From contig QXPY01000014.1 in assembly GCA_003583745.1 (NCBI GenBank), positions 1-64,000 on the forward strand: a stretch of DNA of 64,000 bases. Direction: 5' to 3'. A program made the position numbers and the translations under genes. A model generated the notes under the pieces. That model made no database searches. It was not told the origin of the DNA and was given only the letters and a program-made list of their open reading frames with translations. How positions within the stretch are numbered: the first letter of the stretch is position 1; the number at the start of each line of letters is the position of its first letter. Below are positions 35,578-44,771 of this stretch, in pieces. The DNA comes from Rhodocyclales bacterium GT-UBC. GTDB taxonomy: Bacteria > Pseudomonadota > Gammaproteobacteria > Burkholderiales > Rhodocyclaceae.

Positions 35578-35886
35578 ATGCAACATCATGTGATCGTGTC
35601 TTTCGGTCGGGACAAGGAATTCGATTTCAAGGTCTTCGGCGGTACGCCGGCCGACGAGGCGCGACAGTGGTTCGATCATGAGTTTACGGTGCTGGAATGC
35701 GACGTGGCGACCCCGACTGGCAAGATCCTGGCGGTCGACCGTATTCTCAGCGTTGCCAAGTATGCCGGTGAAGACCGCTTCCGCGATCAAAAAACCTGGG
35801 CGGAGCAATTCGCCAAATACACTGCGGCCATCCTCGGACGGGAACTGATCCGTGTCGACGTCGAGCATTACAGTATCGGCTATTGA
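35578..35886 (+). CDS. small hypothetical protein upstream of greB
   Basis: The 102-residue soluble protein (HHVIVSFGRDKEFDFKVFGG; WFDHEFTVLECDVATPTGKI) has no recognised domain, signal peptide or membrane segment. It has a strong GGAGGAGAG ribosome site, and its TGA shares a base with the greB ATG (TGATG). The coupling implies a shared role or only a shared transcript with the transcription factor. Confidence 0.75.
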   Translation: MQHHVIVSFGRDKEFDFKVFGGTPADEARQWFDHEFTVLECDVATPTGKILAVDRILSVAKYAGEDRFRDQKTWAEQFAKYTAAILGRELIRVDVEHYSIGY

Positions 35887-36443
35887 TGAACAAGGCGTTT
35901 GTCAGGGAAAGCGACAGCGATGACGAAGAGGAGCTTGAAGCGTCGCTGCAGCTGCCCAGCGGTACCCGCAATTACATCACGCCGGGCGGTCACGCCCGAC
36001 TGAAGTCCGAACTCGAGCACCTGGTCAAGCGCGAGCGGCCGCATGTCGTCGAAATTGTCGCCTGGGCCGCATCGAATGGCGACCGTTCGGAAAACGGCGA
36101 CTACATCTACGGCAAACGTCGCCTGCGCGAGATCGACCGGCGTATCCGCTTTCTGACCAAGCGCCTGGATATCGCCGAGATCGTCGACCCGCTGCGGCAG
36201 GGTGACAATGACCAGGTTTTTTTCGGGGCCCGGGTGACGGTGGCCGATGCCGATGGCGTCGAAAACACCTATACCATCGTCGGTGTCGATGAAACCGATG
36301 TCGCGGCCGGGAGGATCAGTTGGGTGTCGCCACTGGCACGGGCGCTGATCAAGTCGCGCGAAGGCGATACCGTGCGTTTTCAAAGCCCGCTGGGCATGCG
36401 GGAAATCGACATTCTCGAAGTCAAGTACGCCGCGATCGATTGA
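35886..36443 (+). CDS. greB: transcription elongation factor GreB
   Basis: The 185-residue protein has the Gre layout: an acidic N-terminal extension, a coiled coil with YITPGGHARLKSELEHLVKR and ASNGDRSENGDYIYGKRRLR (the acidic tip that stimulates RNA cleavage), and the C-terminal FKBP-like domain with VSPLARALIKSREGDTV. It rescues backtracked RNA polymerase. The ATG at 35886 overlaps the previous stop. The length and the YIYGKRRLREIDRR motif favour GreB over GreA. Confidence 0.93.
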   Translation: MNKAFVRESDSDDEEELEASLQLPSGTRNYITPGGHARLKSELEHLVKRERPHVVEIVAWAASNGDRSENGDYIYGKRRLREIDRRIRFLTKRLDIAEIVDPLRQGDNDQVFFGARVTVADADGVENTYTIVGVDETDVAAGRISWVSPLARALIKSREGDTVRFQSPLGMREIDILEVKYAAID

Positions 36444-37526
36444 TCAGCGTGGCAGCAGGTGACTTTCGCCGTGCTTGAACAGCCAGATGCGATCCGTCGC
36501 CAAACCATGATTTTCCAGTGCAGCGGCCAGGTCAATCGGTGGCTGGTCGAAGGCCTCCTGGGTCAATTCGAATGTTCCCCAGTGCACGCCAATCCCCTGA
36601 CGAGCGTCGACATCTAGCAGGATGCGTACGGCGTCGTCGGGATTGACGTGCTGTGGCGCCATGAAATCGCGGGGCAGGTAAGCGCCGACCGGAACGGCCA
36701 GCAGATCGACCGCGCCGAGGCGGCGGCGAATCTCCTGGAAATCCGGCGAATAGCCAGTATCGCCGGTGTAGAGAAAACGCCAGACTGGCTGCCGGGTCTC
36801 GCGCCATTCGATCGCGAAGCCGCCCCACAGACTGGCGTTGGCATCGAACAGGCTGCGCTTGCTCCAGTGCTGAGCCGGCGTGAAATGCAGGCGCAGGGGT
36901 GGTGTATCGAACGCATCCCACCAATCCATTTCGCGAACATTCACAATGCCGCGCTCGGCAAACCAGCTTTTGACACCGAGTGGGACGACGAACAGCGGAT
37001 TCTGCCCGGCCGCCACCAGGCGGTCGATGCTGGCAGCATCGAGGTGGTCGTAGTGATTGTGCGAAATCAGCACCAGATCGATCGGCGGCAGCTCTTCCGG
37101 CCGAATCGGCGCGGGGACCCGTCGTTTGGCCGAGAGCCAGCGATTGGGCCCGGCGAAGTCGGAAAACTGCGGATCGATCAGGATGTTGCGGCCGGCAATC
37201 TGCAAGAGTAGCGAGGCATGGCCGAGCCAGGTCAGGCGCGGTTGCTCGGCGGGCTGGCGCAGGCTGGCCGGGTCGAGCGGCTGCGTCTGTTCGGCGATGA
37301 ATCGGGCGTAACCGCCTTGCGGCTCGGCCAGCGGTCGAAAATCGCCGCGCAGGTTGCGCCGGAGAATTTCGTACCAGGGTTTGTCGCCGAGGCGCAGGTC
37401 CGGATCATTGTTGATGAAGCCATCCGGCCGGTGATGCGGCTTGCTCGGGTCGTAATAGGGATTGGTTGTGCCGCAACCGGCAAGCAGCAGGCAGAGGGAC
37501 AAACCCAGGCTGATCAGCGTCTTCAT
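36444..37526 (-). CDS. MBL-fold metal-dependent hydrolase lipoprotein
   Basis: The 360-residue precursor has a signal with lipobox LLLAGC, so it should be membrane-anchored in the periplasm. The metallo-beta-lactamase fold shows [20 protein letters not shown], the metal motif SHNHYDHLD, and further histidines in GVHWGTF and APQHVN. It resembles NAPE-PLD/RomA-type hydrolases that may act on phosphodiesters. The ATG at 37526 is preferred over a TTG six bases earlier. It starts just after the spermidine-synthase-like gene. Confidence 0.85.
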   Translation of the reverse strand: MKTLISLGLSLCLLLAGCGTTNPYYDPSKPHHRPDGFINNDPDLRLGDKPWYEILRRNLRGDFRPLAEPQGGYARFIAEQTQPLDPASLRQPAEQPRLTWLGHASLLLQIAGRNILIDPQFSDFAGPNRWLSAKRRVPAPIRPEELPPIDLVLISHNHYDHLDAASIDRLVAAGQNPLFVVPLGVKSWFAERGIVNVREMDWWDAFDTPPLRLHFTPAQHWSKRSLFDANASLWGGFAIEWRETRQPVWRFLYTGDTGYSPDFQEIRRRLGAVDLLAVPVGAYLPRDFMAPQHVNPDDAVRILLDVDARQGIGVHWGTFELTQEAFDQPPIDLAAALENHGLATDRIWLFKHGESHLLPR

Positions 37527-37528
37527 AC

Positions 37529-38425
37529 TCAAGCGCCCCGGATCGATTCGCGGCGGGCCAGGCCGAGCTTGGCCGAGCGCTCGATCTTCTGGGCGAAGCT
37601 GGGAAAGTCGAGGTGGAATTTGGCGCGCAGTTCCTTGGCGTGGTTGTGCAGCCAGCGCCAGCGCGGTTCGAAGTAGCGGATCTTGAAGGCGAGCAGCACG
37701 TGGTTGCCGTCTTCGGGCACCGAAAAGACGATCACCTGGTCGTCGAAGACCTGCATCGCATCGCCGATCAGGCCGACATAGCTGTCTTTCTCGCCGGCCA
37801 GATTGACCACCAGCACGCCGTTGCCCGACAGCTTGGCATAGATGCTTTCGAGAAATTCACGATTGGCCAGGGCCGGCGCGAAGCCGGTTTCGTCGAAGGC
37901 ATCGACCATCACGACATCGATGCCTTTTTCCGCCCCGGCCAGGTACTCGGCACCATCGCCCTCGATGATCTGCAGTCGCGGACCATCCGGTGGCAGCATG
38001 AAAACGTCGCGGAAAGCGATCACATCGGGATCGATGTCGACAGCGGTGAACTGTACCGACGGCATGCGCGTGTAGCAAAATTTGACCAGGGAACCGCCGC
38101 CCAGGCCGATCAGCACGATGCGCTTGGGGTGCGGGTTGAAGAGTAGGAAGCTCATCATCTTCTGGGTATAGCGCAGGTCGAGGTCGTTCGGCGCCTTGAG
38201 ACGCATGGCGCTCTGCATCAGCCGGGTGTTGAAGTAGAGGTAGCGGCGTTCGCCATCGTCGATGACGAAGGGCTTGGGATAGCTTTCGTCGAGCAGTTGG
38301 GCGCGCAGTTCGCCGGCGCGGGCCCATGCCGGTTCGTGGAGCAGGACCTTGCCGCTTTCGGTTTCGAAAGGGCTGGGCATTTCAAACAGGGTGGGGAGAT
38401 TGCGTTGGCTTGCGGCTGGGTTCAT
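37529..38425 (-). CDS. spermidine synthase-like methyltransferase-fold protein
   Basis: The 298-residue protein has the Rossmann-type nucleotide motif [20 protein letters not shown], then [17 protein letters not shown] and [17 protein letters not shown], as in spermine/spermidine synthase-related proteins. True polyamine synthase activity is not certain, since the N-terminal domain is divergent. It is followed by the lipoprotein hydrolase gene after 2 bp, so the two are co-transcribed. Confidence 0.8.
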   Translation of the reverse strand: MNPAASQRNLPTLFEMPSPFETESGKVLLHEPAWARAGELRAQLLDESYPKPFVIDDGERRYLYFNTRLMQSAMRLKAPNDLDLRYTQKMMSFLLFNPHPKRIVLIGLGGGSLVKFCYTRMPSVQFTAVDIDPDVIAFRDVFMLPPDGPRLQIIEGDGAEYLAGAEKGIDVVMVDAFDETGFAPALANREFLESIYAKLSGNGVLVVNLAGEKDSYVGLIGDAMQVFDDQVIVFSVPEDGNHVLLAFKIRYFEPRWRWLHNHAKELRAKFHLDFPSFAQKIERSAKLGLARRESIRGA

Positions 38426-38464
38426 GGCAGCATTTTACCGTTTGCCACCCGGGAGTTTCGCTTC

Positions 38465-39031
38465 ATGCCACGTCAGGCCGTTCCGCTCGCCAAATCCTAT
38501 CTGCTGCTTAATCATGGTCCGGTCACCCTGGTCAGCAGCGCTCATGCCGGTCAACGCAACGTGATGGCCGCCGCCTGGGCGATGCCGCTCGATTTCGACC
38601 CGCCCAAGGTGGCGGTGGTGATCGACAAAAACACGCTGACTGCGGCCCTGGTCAATGGCAGTGGTGAGTTCGTGCTGAATGTGCCGTCGCGTGCGCAGGC
38701 CGACCAGGTGCTGGCGGTCGGCTCATGCAGCGGCCGCGATGGCGACAAGTTTGCTGCCCTCGGCTTGACAGCCGAGGTCGGGACGCAGGTAGCGGCACCG
38801 CTGGTCGATGGCTGCCTGGCCTGGCTGGAGTGTCGAATTTTGCCCGAAGCGCATCACCAGCAAACTTACGACCTCTATGTCGCCGAAGTGCTCGCGGCAT
38901 GGGCGGATTCGAAGGCCTTCAGCAATGGGCGCTGGCATTTTCCGGATGCGATGCAGCGCACTATCCATTACGTCGCAGGTGGCGAATTTTTCTCGACCGG
39001 GGAGGCGTTCGCAGCGAAAAAGGTGCGGTGA
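38465..39031 (+). CDS. flavin reductase family protein (FMN-binding)
   Basis: The 188-residue protein fits the flavin reductase-like/FMN-binding split barrel: PVTLVSSAHAGQRNVMAAAW, GEFVLNVPSRAQADQVLAVG and LECRILPEAH. It may reduce flavin for a partner oxygenase or act as a flavoprotein oxidoreductase. The start is the ATG at 38465 (MPRQAVPLAK). It stands alone, divergent from the spermidine-synthase-like gene. Confidence 0.85.
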   Translation: MPRQAVPLAKSYLLLNHGPVTLVSSAHAGQRNVMAAAWAMPLDFDPPKVAVVIDKNTLTAALVNGSGEFVLNVPSRAQADQVLAVGSCSGRDGDKFAALGLTAEVGTQVAAPLVDGCLAWLECRILPEAHHQQTYDLYVAEVLAAWADSKAFSNGRWHFPDAMQRTIHYVAGGEFFSTGEAFAAKKVR

Positions 39032-39134
39032 GGCAAAAAAGAGAGTCGGTGGGTTGGTGGTGTCGATGTGTTATCATTTTTAACAAATAAATCATTTGTG
39101 ATATAGTTTTCTCTCGCCAACCGAGGAGTGACCC

Positions 39135-39971
39135 ATGATTGCCCGCCTGATCAGCCTTTGCCTTGCCACCCTGTTGAGCCAAGTCGTTTCGGCCGAAGAA
39201 GTCGTTTATCGTTTTTCGCCGGTGAATCAATGGGATATCAATAAGACTGCAGCTTATTGGAATCCGATCATCCAATACGTTTCGGAAAAAAGCGGCGTCA
39301 AGCTGCAATTGAAAATTGGCCGGACATCGGCCGATACGACCAGCTATGTATTGGCGCAGGAGGTCGAATTCATCTTTTCCAACCATATGTTCAGCCCGGA
39401 GCGGGAGGGCTTGGGTTGGAAAGTGTTCGGGCGCCGGAACGCGCCGCACCTGCAGGGGCAAATCGCGGTTCCGGCGGATTCGCCGATCACGAAAATCGAC
39501 GAGTTGAAAGATCAGGAAGTCGCCTTCGCCGGTCCGGAGGCATTCATCGGCTACAAGGTGCCATACGCCTATCTGCTGTCCAAGGGCGTACCGGTCAAGG
39601 CGGTCTTTGGTGGCAACCAGAATGCGGCGATTACCCAGATGTTTGCTGGCAAGGCGAAGGCAGTGGGCAGCAACTCGATGTTGATTGAAGGTTACGCCAA
39701 CCGCGAAGGCAAGAAATTCCGTATCCTGTGGACCTCGGAGGGCTATCATGACCTCGCACTGATGGCCTCCTCGAAAGTGCCGGACAAGGACTTCAAGGCG
39801 GTCGAGGCGGCATTTCTGTCCATGCACAAGGATGCTCGTGGCAAAGAGGTCTTGCACAAGGCGTCGCAGGAGGTAGGCCTGGGGGTCGATGCCTATTTTA
39901 TTCCGGCTACGGGCTCGGACTATGCTGCATACCGCAAGTTTTACCAGATAGCGCCGGCCTCGCTACGTTGA
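39135..39971 (+). CDS. PhnD-like periplasmic binding protein, orphan
   Basis: The 278-residue precursor has a signal peptide ending in VVSA and the PhnD/phosphonate-type binding fold (YRFSPVNQWDINKTAAYWNP; DELKDQEVAFAGPEAFIGYK). No ABC permease or ATPase lies nearby. A hybrid kinase starts 17 bp downstream, so this protein probably presents a ligand to that kinase rather than feeding a transporter. GAGGAGTGACCC precedes the ATG. The ligand could be a phosphonate, phosphite or other small anion. Confidence 0.85.
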   Translation: MIARLISLCLATLLSQVVSAEEVVYRFSPVNQWDINKTAAYWNPIIQYVSEKSGVKLQLKIGRTSADTTSYVLAQEVEFIFSNHMFSPEREGLGWKVFGRRNAPHLQGQIAVPADSPITKIDELKDQEVAFAGPEAFIGYKVPYAYLLSKGVPVKAVFGGNQNAAITQMFAGKAKAVGSNSMLIEGYANREGKKFRILWTSEGYHDLALMASSKVPDKDFKAVEAAFLSMHKDARGKEVLHKASQEVGLGVDAYFIPATGSDYAAYRKFYQIAPASLR

Positions 39972-39988
39972 TTGTTTGAATTGAGATT

Positions 39989-42787
39989 TTGCTGAAATTT
40001 TCCCGGCTTCTGCCGCGCTCTTTGGTAGCGCGGATTTACGCGCTGTACACGGCGGCCATGCTGCTGTTCGTCGTGCTTGGCCTAACCTTGTTTTTCAAGT
40101 ACCAGTTTGCCCAGGAACTGGAGAGCGCGCAGCAGTCGGCGACGATGCTGATCGAGGTGACGGCGCAGACTATTTCGGACAGCGCGGTGATCGGCGATTA
40201 CGACACCATCAAGCGTACGCTCGACAAGTCCATACTCGGTTCGCAATTCGCCAAGGCATCGTTCATCGACCTGAGTGGAGGCGCGATTCGCAGCGAAAAC
40301 CTGACGCCGCCTATCGTGCCGGCACCGGCAGGTTTGCGTGCCTTTCTGGCTGAACAGTTGCTGGAGGTCAACCGGGTGATCTCGGTCGGCGGACGGGACT
40401 ATGGCGTCCTGCGCCTGGAATTCGATATCGATTCGATGGCCAGCGACCTCTGGCTGCTTTTCCGCAATGCCCTGCTATTTACGGTGATCGGCCTGTCGGT
40501 CGGTCTCGCCCTGATCTGGTTTCCCTTGAAACGCTGGCTCGGCGCACTGGATCAGGCACGTATCTTCGGTGCCGGAGCCAGTCGCTTGCAGCCATCGGAC
40601 GTCGAGGCCTTCATCGCCGATCTGCCGCTTGAGTTTCGTCCGATGTTCGAAGTCCTAGAGCAAAATGCGGCCCGGCTCGGCGACGAATTGGCGACGCGGG
40701 AAAAAGCCCTGGTTTCACTGCGGGAAACCCTGCTCGATCTGGAGGCCTTGCCAGAGCAAGCCAGCGGCCGTCGTCCCGATGACATCGAGGCCTTGACTGC
40801 CGCGATCAGCCGCCTGGTCAGCGAGCGCGAGGCCAGTCGCCAGGACATGGTGCTGGCCCGCGATGCCGCCGAACGTGCCAGTCGTGCCAAATCGGAGTTC
40901 CTGGCCACGATGAGCCACGAGATCCGGACACCGATGAACGGCATCATCGGGATGACCGATTTGGCGCTCGATACCCAACTGACCGAAGAGCAGCGGGAGT
41001 ATCTGGGGATCGTCAAGGCTTCGGCCGATGGGCTGCTGACCATCATCAACGACATTCTCGATTTTTCGAAAATCGAGGCCGGCAAACTCGATGTGGAACA
41101 TATCGGCTTCAACCTCTACAGCCTGATTTCCTCGTTGCTCAAGCCGCTCGCCATCCGGGCCGAAGAAAAGGGGCTCGAATTACTGTGCGACATTGATGCC
41201 GGCGTTCCGCATCACGTGGTTGGCGATCCCGGACGCTTGCGGCAAATCCTCATCAATCTGCTGAACAACGCCATCAAATTCACCGAGGCCGGCGAAGTCG
41301 AATTACGCGTGGTATGCGATCCGGCCAGTGAGAATGGCCTGCCGGGCATCCGCTTTGCCGTGCGCGATACCGGAATCGGGATTCCGCTCGACAAGCAGCG
41401 GGCGATCTTCGAGGCGTTTTCGCAGGAAGATAGTTCGACGACCCGCCGTTTTGGCGGTACCGGCCTGGGTTTGACCATCTCCAGTCGGCTGGCCGAGTTG
41501 ATGGGCGGGCGTATTGGTGTAGACAGCCAGGCCGGGCGCGGCAGTACCTTTCATTTGACCTTGCCCTTGGCTGCCGAACGGCGCGAACCGGAAGCGCCAC
41601 CCAGCCGGGTGGTCTCCGGCAAGCGCGTCCTGGTGGTGGACGATAACGCGGTGAATCGGCGCGTTTTGCGCGAAATGCTGCTGCGCTGGGGGCTGCATGT
41701 CGACGAAGCCGCCGACGGTGCGGACGCTTTGGCTGGGGTCATGGCAGCGCGAGCGCACCCGTTCGATCTGCTGATCGTCGATTACCACATGCCGGGCATG
41801 GATGGCTTCCAGTTCATCGAGGCCTGTCGTCAGCAGCAATTGCTGGCCGACGAGAAGATCATCATGCTGTCGTCGGTAACCGCACCGGGGCAGGGCGCGC
41901 GTTGTCGCGAATTGCAGATCTGCGCCTATCTGACCAAGCCGGTGGATCAGGAGGAGCTGCTCGAAGCGATCCAGGTCCTGTTCGGGCAACCGCCCAAGTC
42001 GGTCCGCAAGGAAGCGGCTGCCCTGGTTACCCGGCATTCGCTAAAGGAAAATCGCCAGAGTCTCAACATCCTGGTGGCCGAGGACAATCTGGTCAATCAG
42101 CGCTTGATCGACGCCTTGCTGGGCAAGCTGGGACACCGGGTGTGCATTGCCGAAAACGGCAAGGTGGCGGTCGAGCGCTATCTTGAGGATAGTTTCGACA
42201 TCATCCTGATGGACATGCAGATGCCCGAAATGGGCGGGCTAGAGGCGACCCAGTTGATTCGCCAGCATGAAGCAGCCGGCCTGCTCAAGCGCATCCCGAT
42301 CTACGCGCTGTCTGCTGCGGCCATGCCGGAGGACAGGGAGCGCGGTCTTGAGGTCGGCGTCGATGGTTATCTGACCAAGCCGATCAATCGTGCCGAACTG
42401 ATCGATACCCTGAATCAGGTCGCTGCACCGCGGGCCGCCCTGCAGGATGAGATGAGCCGCCTGTACGGGAAGGTCCTGACCGCCTGCGATCAGGAAATCA
42501 TCGCCATCATTGGCGAAAGCTATCTCGCTGCGGCCGACCGCGATCTGGACAAAATGTGCGAGGCGGCCGAGGCCGGTGACTGGGTTACGCTGGAACGCCT
42601 GGCACATACGCAGAAAGGTCTGTTGGCCACTTTTGGGGCGCAGCGCCTGGAAGCCCTGTTGATCGGGGTCGAGCAGGCGGCGCGGGCGCAACGGGGGGCA
42701 ATGACTGAACTCAATCAGCTGGCCGTTGAATTGCCCGCTTTTTGCGCCGCGCTGGCGGCGCACCTGCAGACGGCTCAGCCGGGCTGA
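39989..42787 (+). CDS. hybrid histidine kinase with two receivers and an HPt domain
   Basis: The 932-residue protein has membrane segments near residues 17-36 and 156-176 with a periplasmic domain of about 120 residues between. Then follow a linker, [13 protein letters not shown] (His near 310), an ATPase domain ([13 protein letters not shown]), receivers with [13 protein letters not shown] (near 597) and [13 protein letters not shown] (near 740), and an HPt domain with [15 protein letters not shown] (His near 872). It carries a full phosphorelay on one chain. Translation appears to start at TTG (39989). It is coupled to the PhnD-like protein gene. Confidence 0.92.
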   Translation: MLKFSRLLPRSLVARIYALYTAAMLLFVVLGLTLFFKYQFAQELESAQQSATMLIEVTAQTISDSAVIGDYDTIKRTLDKSILGSQFAKASFIDLSGGAIRSENLTPPIVPAPAGLRAFLAEQLLEVNRVISVGGRDYGVLRLEFDIDSMASDLWLLFRNALLFTVIGLSVGLALIWFPLKRWLGALDQARIFGAGASRLQPSDVEAFIADLPLEFRPMFEVLEQNAARLGDELATREKALVSLRETLLDLEALPEQASGRRPDDIEALTAAISRLVSEREASRQDMVLARDAAERASRAKSEFLATMSHEIRTPMNGIIGMTDLALDTQLTEEQREYLGIVKASADGLLTIINDILDFSKIEAGKLDVEHIGFNLYSLISSLLKPLAIRAEEKGLELLCDIDAGVPHHVVGDPGRLRQILINLLNNAIKFTEAGEVELRVVCDPASENGLPGIRFAVRDTGIGIPLDKQRAIFEAFSQEDSSTTRRFGGTGLGLTISSRLAELMGGRIGVDSQAGRGSTFHLTLPLAAERREPEAPPSRVVSGKRVLVVDDNAVNRRVLREMLLRWGLHVDEAADGADALAGVMAARAHPFDLLIVDYHMPGMDGFQFIEACRQQQLLADEKIIMLSSVTAPGQGARCRELQICAYLTKPVDQEELLEAIQVLFGQPPKSVRKEAAALVTRHSLKENRQSLNILVAEDNLVNQRLIDALLGKLGHRVCIAENGKVAVERYLEDSFDIILMDMQMPEMGGLEATQLIRQHEAAGLLKRIPIYALSAAAMPEDRERGLEVGVDGYLTKPINRAELIDTLNQVAAPRAALQDEMSRLYGKVLTACDQEIIAIIGESYLAAADRDLDKMCEAAEAGDWVTLERLAHTQKGLLATFGAQRLEALLIGVEQAARAQRGAMTELNQLAVELPAFCAALAAHLQTAQPG

Positions 42788-42790
42788 AAT

Positions 42791-43462
42791 TTAGCGCGGG
42801 CCGCCGTATTCCTCGGCCAGTTGGTCGTAATGGGCGTGCGCTTCGCTTTCCTTCAGGGCGTCGGCATACCATTCCTGCATGGCTGGGTGGGCCAGCAGGG
42901 TGTCGCGATAGGCGGCGGCGACCGGCGGCAGGGCGACGTTGTAGATGTGCAGGCGCCAGACGATGGGCGCGTACATCGCATCGGCCACCGAGAAATCGCC
43001 GAACAGGTAGGGGCCGTCGCCCGTGGCGAAGCGACTGCGCGCCTCTTCCCAGATTTCAACGATGCGGTCGATGTCGCGCTGCACTTCCGGTGTCGCCGGC
43101 TTGCCCTTGAGCTTGAGCTTGAGGTTCATTGGCATGGCGGTACGCAGCTTGGCGAAGCCCGAGTGCATTTCGGCCGAAATGCTGCGCGCCCGGGCGCGGG
43201 CCCGGGCATCGGCCGGCCACATCTGCGGCCAGCGTTCGGCCAGGGTTTCGGCGATGGCGATGCTGTCCCAGATCTGGAAGCCGTCTTCATGCAGGCAGGG
43301 GACGCGGGCATTGCCGGCAATCGGCTTGAGGGCCGGGTTGTAGTCGCGGCCGGCGACCGAAACCATGTGTTCGGTGAAGGGAATGCCGAAATGCTTGAGC
43401 AGTAGCCAGGGGCGCAGCGACCAGGACGAGTAGTTCTTGTTGCCGAGATAGAGGTCGAACAT
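42791..43462 (-). CDS. glutathione S-transferase family protein
   Basis: The 223-residue protein has an N-terminal thioredoxin-like domain with NKNYSSWSLRPWLLLKHFGI, ARVPCLHEDG and WDSIAIAETLAERW, then the all-helical C-terminal domain. It would conjugate or reduce substrates with glutathione. The start overlaps the DUF2917 stop by one base (TGATG), so the two are coupled and divergent from a LysR regulator. It converges on the hybrid kinase with 3 bp between the stops. Confidence 0.92.
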   Translation of the reverse strand: MFDLYLGNKNYSSWSLRPWLLLKHFGIPFTEHMVSVAGRDYNPALKPIAGNARVPCLHEDGFQIWDSIAIAETLAERWPQMWPADARARARARSISAEMHSGFAKLRTAMPMNLKLKLKGKPATPEVQRDIDRIVEIWEEARSRFATGDGPYLFGDFSVADAMYAPIVWRLHIYNVALPPVAAAYRDTLLAHPAMQEWYADALKESEAHAHYDQLAEEYGGPR

Positions 43463-43788
43463 CAGTTTCTCCTTAGGTGTTGGGGGCGGCCACCCGCCGG
43501 CGTGGCAAGCAATGCCAGATTAGCAAAGGGCGTTTCGACGCGGCTGGAAAACGTCATTCCAGCTGTCGCTTCGACCAGGGTCACGATGCCATCGCCCTCG
43601 ATCAGAATACGACCGGCCGGGCTGCGCGCAGTTTCACCGCTGCGCAGATGATGATCGATGCCTTCCGTGCCGGCGGTCAGCCATAGGCCTCCTTGCTCGC
43701 AGTGGATGTCGAGTGGGCAACGGGCATCGAAGCGCAAGACTTCATCGGGATAGAGCAGGAAGCGGGCGTATGTCATCATGGCTGTCAT
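43462..43788 (-). CDS. DUF2917 family protein
   Basis: The 108-residue protein fits DUF2917 (CPLDIHCEQGGLWLTAGTEG; DHHLRSGETARSPAGRILIE), a short beta-rich, cupin-like family of unknown function common in betaproteobacteria. It is followed at once by the GST gene. An internal ATG four codons in is an alternative start. Divergent LysR control is likely, since 83 bp separate the two starts. Confidence 0.8.
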   Translation of the reverse strand: MTAMMTYARFLLYPDEVLRFDARCPLDIHCEQGGLWLTAGTEGIDHHLRSGETARSPAGRILIEGDGIVTLVEATAGMTFSSRVETPFANLALLATPAGGRPQHLRRN

Positions 43789-43871
43789 CCTTCATGTATG
43801 GATTCAATGTACATCCTCGTCAGAAGGACTAAAAGCGATTTGATTTCCCATGATTGGTTAGGATTTCTAAC

Positions 43872-44762
43872 ATGAAAGCACTGCCTCCCTTGCCCGCTCT
43901 GCGCGCTTTCGAAGCGGTTGCCCGTTTGGGTAGCGTGGTCAAGGCGGCTGATGAGCTGCACGTCACGCATGGTGCCGTCAGCCAGCAGTTGCGCTCGCTT
44001 GAGGAACATCTTGGTCTCAGTCTGTTTCAGCGCCAGGGCAAGCGCTTGAGCATCACCGATGATGGCCGGATTTACGCCTTGCGGTTGCGCATGGCACTCG
44101 GCGACATTGCCAGCGCTACCGGCGACGTGCTGGCTTTACCCAGAGCCGACGAACTGATTGTCGCCGTCCTTCCATCCTTCGGTTCGCACTGGTTGGTCCG
44201 TCGCCTGCCAGCGTTCATGGCGGCGCATCCCCAGTTCAAACTGACCTTGCGGGCCAGCCTCGAATTGGTCGATTTCCAGGTCGATCGGGTCGATGCGGCG
44301 ATCCGCATGGGGCCGGGCGGCTGGGAGGGCGTGTCGCAAAGTCAGCTCTTCGTCGACGATCTGGTGGCGGTAGCGGCGGCAGCCTTCAATGGCGGCCGCT
44401 TGCCGCGTACTCCGGCGGAGATCATCGCTGCGCCGCTGATCCGCTCGGTGGAGAGCTGGAGTGCCTGGCTGAACGCCGCCGGTTTGCCCGAGATGTCATT
44501 GCGCGGCCCGGTCTATAGCGACTCCAACCTGGTCATCGAAGCGCTGCGCCAGGGGCAAGGGGTGACACTGACCCGTCGTTCCCTGGTGCACGACTTGCTG
44601 CATACGGGCGAACTGGTGCAGTTGTCAGAGATCGCCGTGCCCTATCAGAACCCGTATTGGCTGATTTGGCCGGGGCGTAGCCAGGGCGCGGCCAAATTGC
44701 TGGCCTTTGGTGAGTGGCTGGGGCAGGAGGTCGAGCGTTACAAGGCGGAAATCGGTCGCTGA
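43872..44762 (+). CDS. LysR family transcriptional regulator (GcvA-like)
   Basis: The 296-residue protein has a winged helix at residues 1-65 (PALRAFEAVARLGSVVKAAD; HVTHGAVSQQLRSLEEHLGL) and a C-terminal periplasmic-binding-like effector domain. The start is the ATG at 43872. The short gap to the divergent DUF2917-GST operon contains the small palindrome ATGTACAT (43807-43814), a possible part of its operator. It probably autoregulates and controls those two genes. Confidence 0.92.
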   Translation: MKALPPLPALRAFEAVARLGSVVKAADELHVTHGAVSQQLRSLEEHLGLSLFQRQGKRLSITDDGRIYALRLRMALGDIASATGDVLALPRADELIVAVLPSFGSHWLVRRLPAFMAAHPQFKLTLRASLELVDFQVDRVDAAIRMGPGGWEGVSQSQLFVDDLVAVAAAAFNGGRLPRTPAEIIAAPLIRSVESWSAWLNAAGLPEMSLRGPVYSDSNLVIEALRQGQGVTLTRRSLVHDLLHTGELVQLSEIAVPYQNPYWLIWPGRSQGAAKLLAFGEWLGQEVERYKAEIGR

Positions 44763-44771
44763 GCAGGGCAA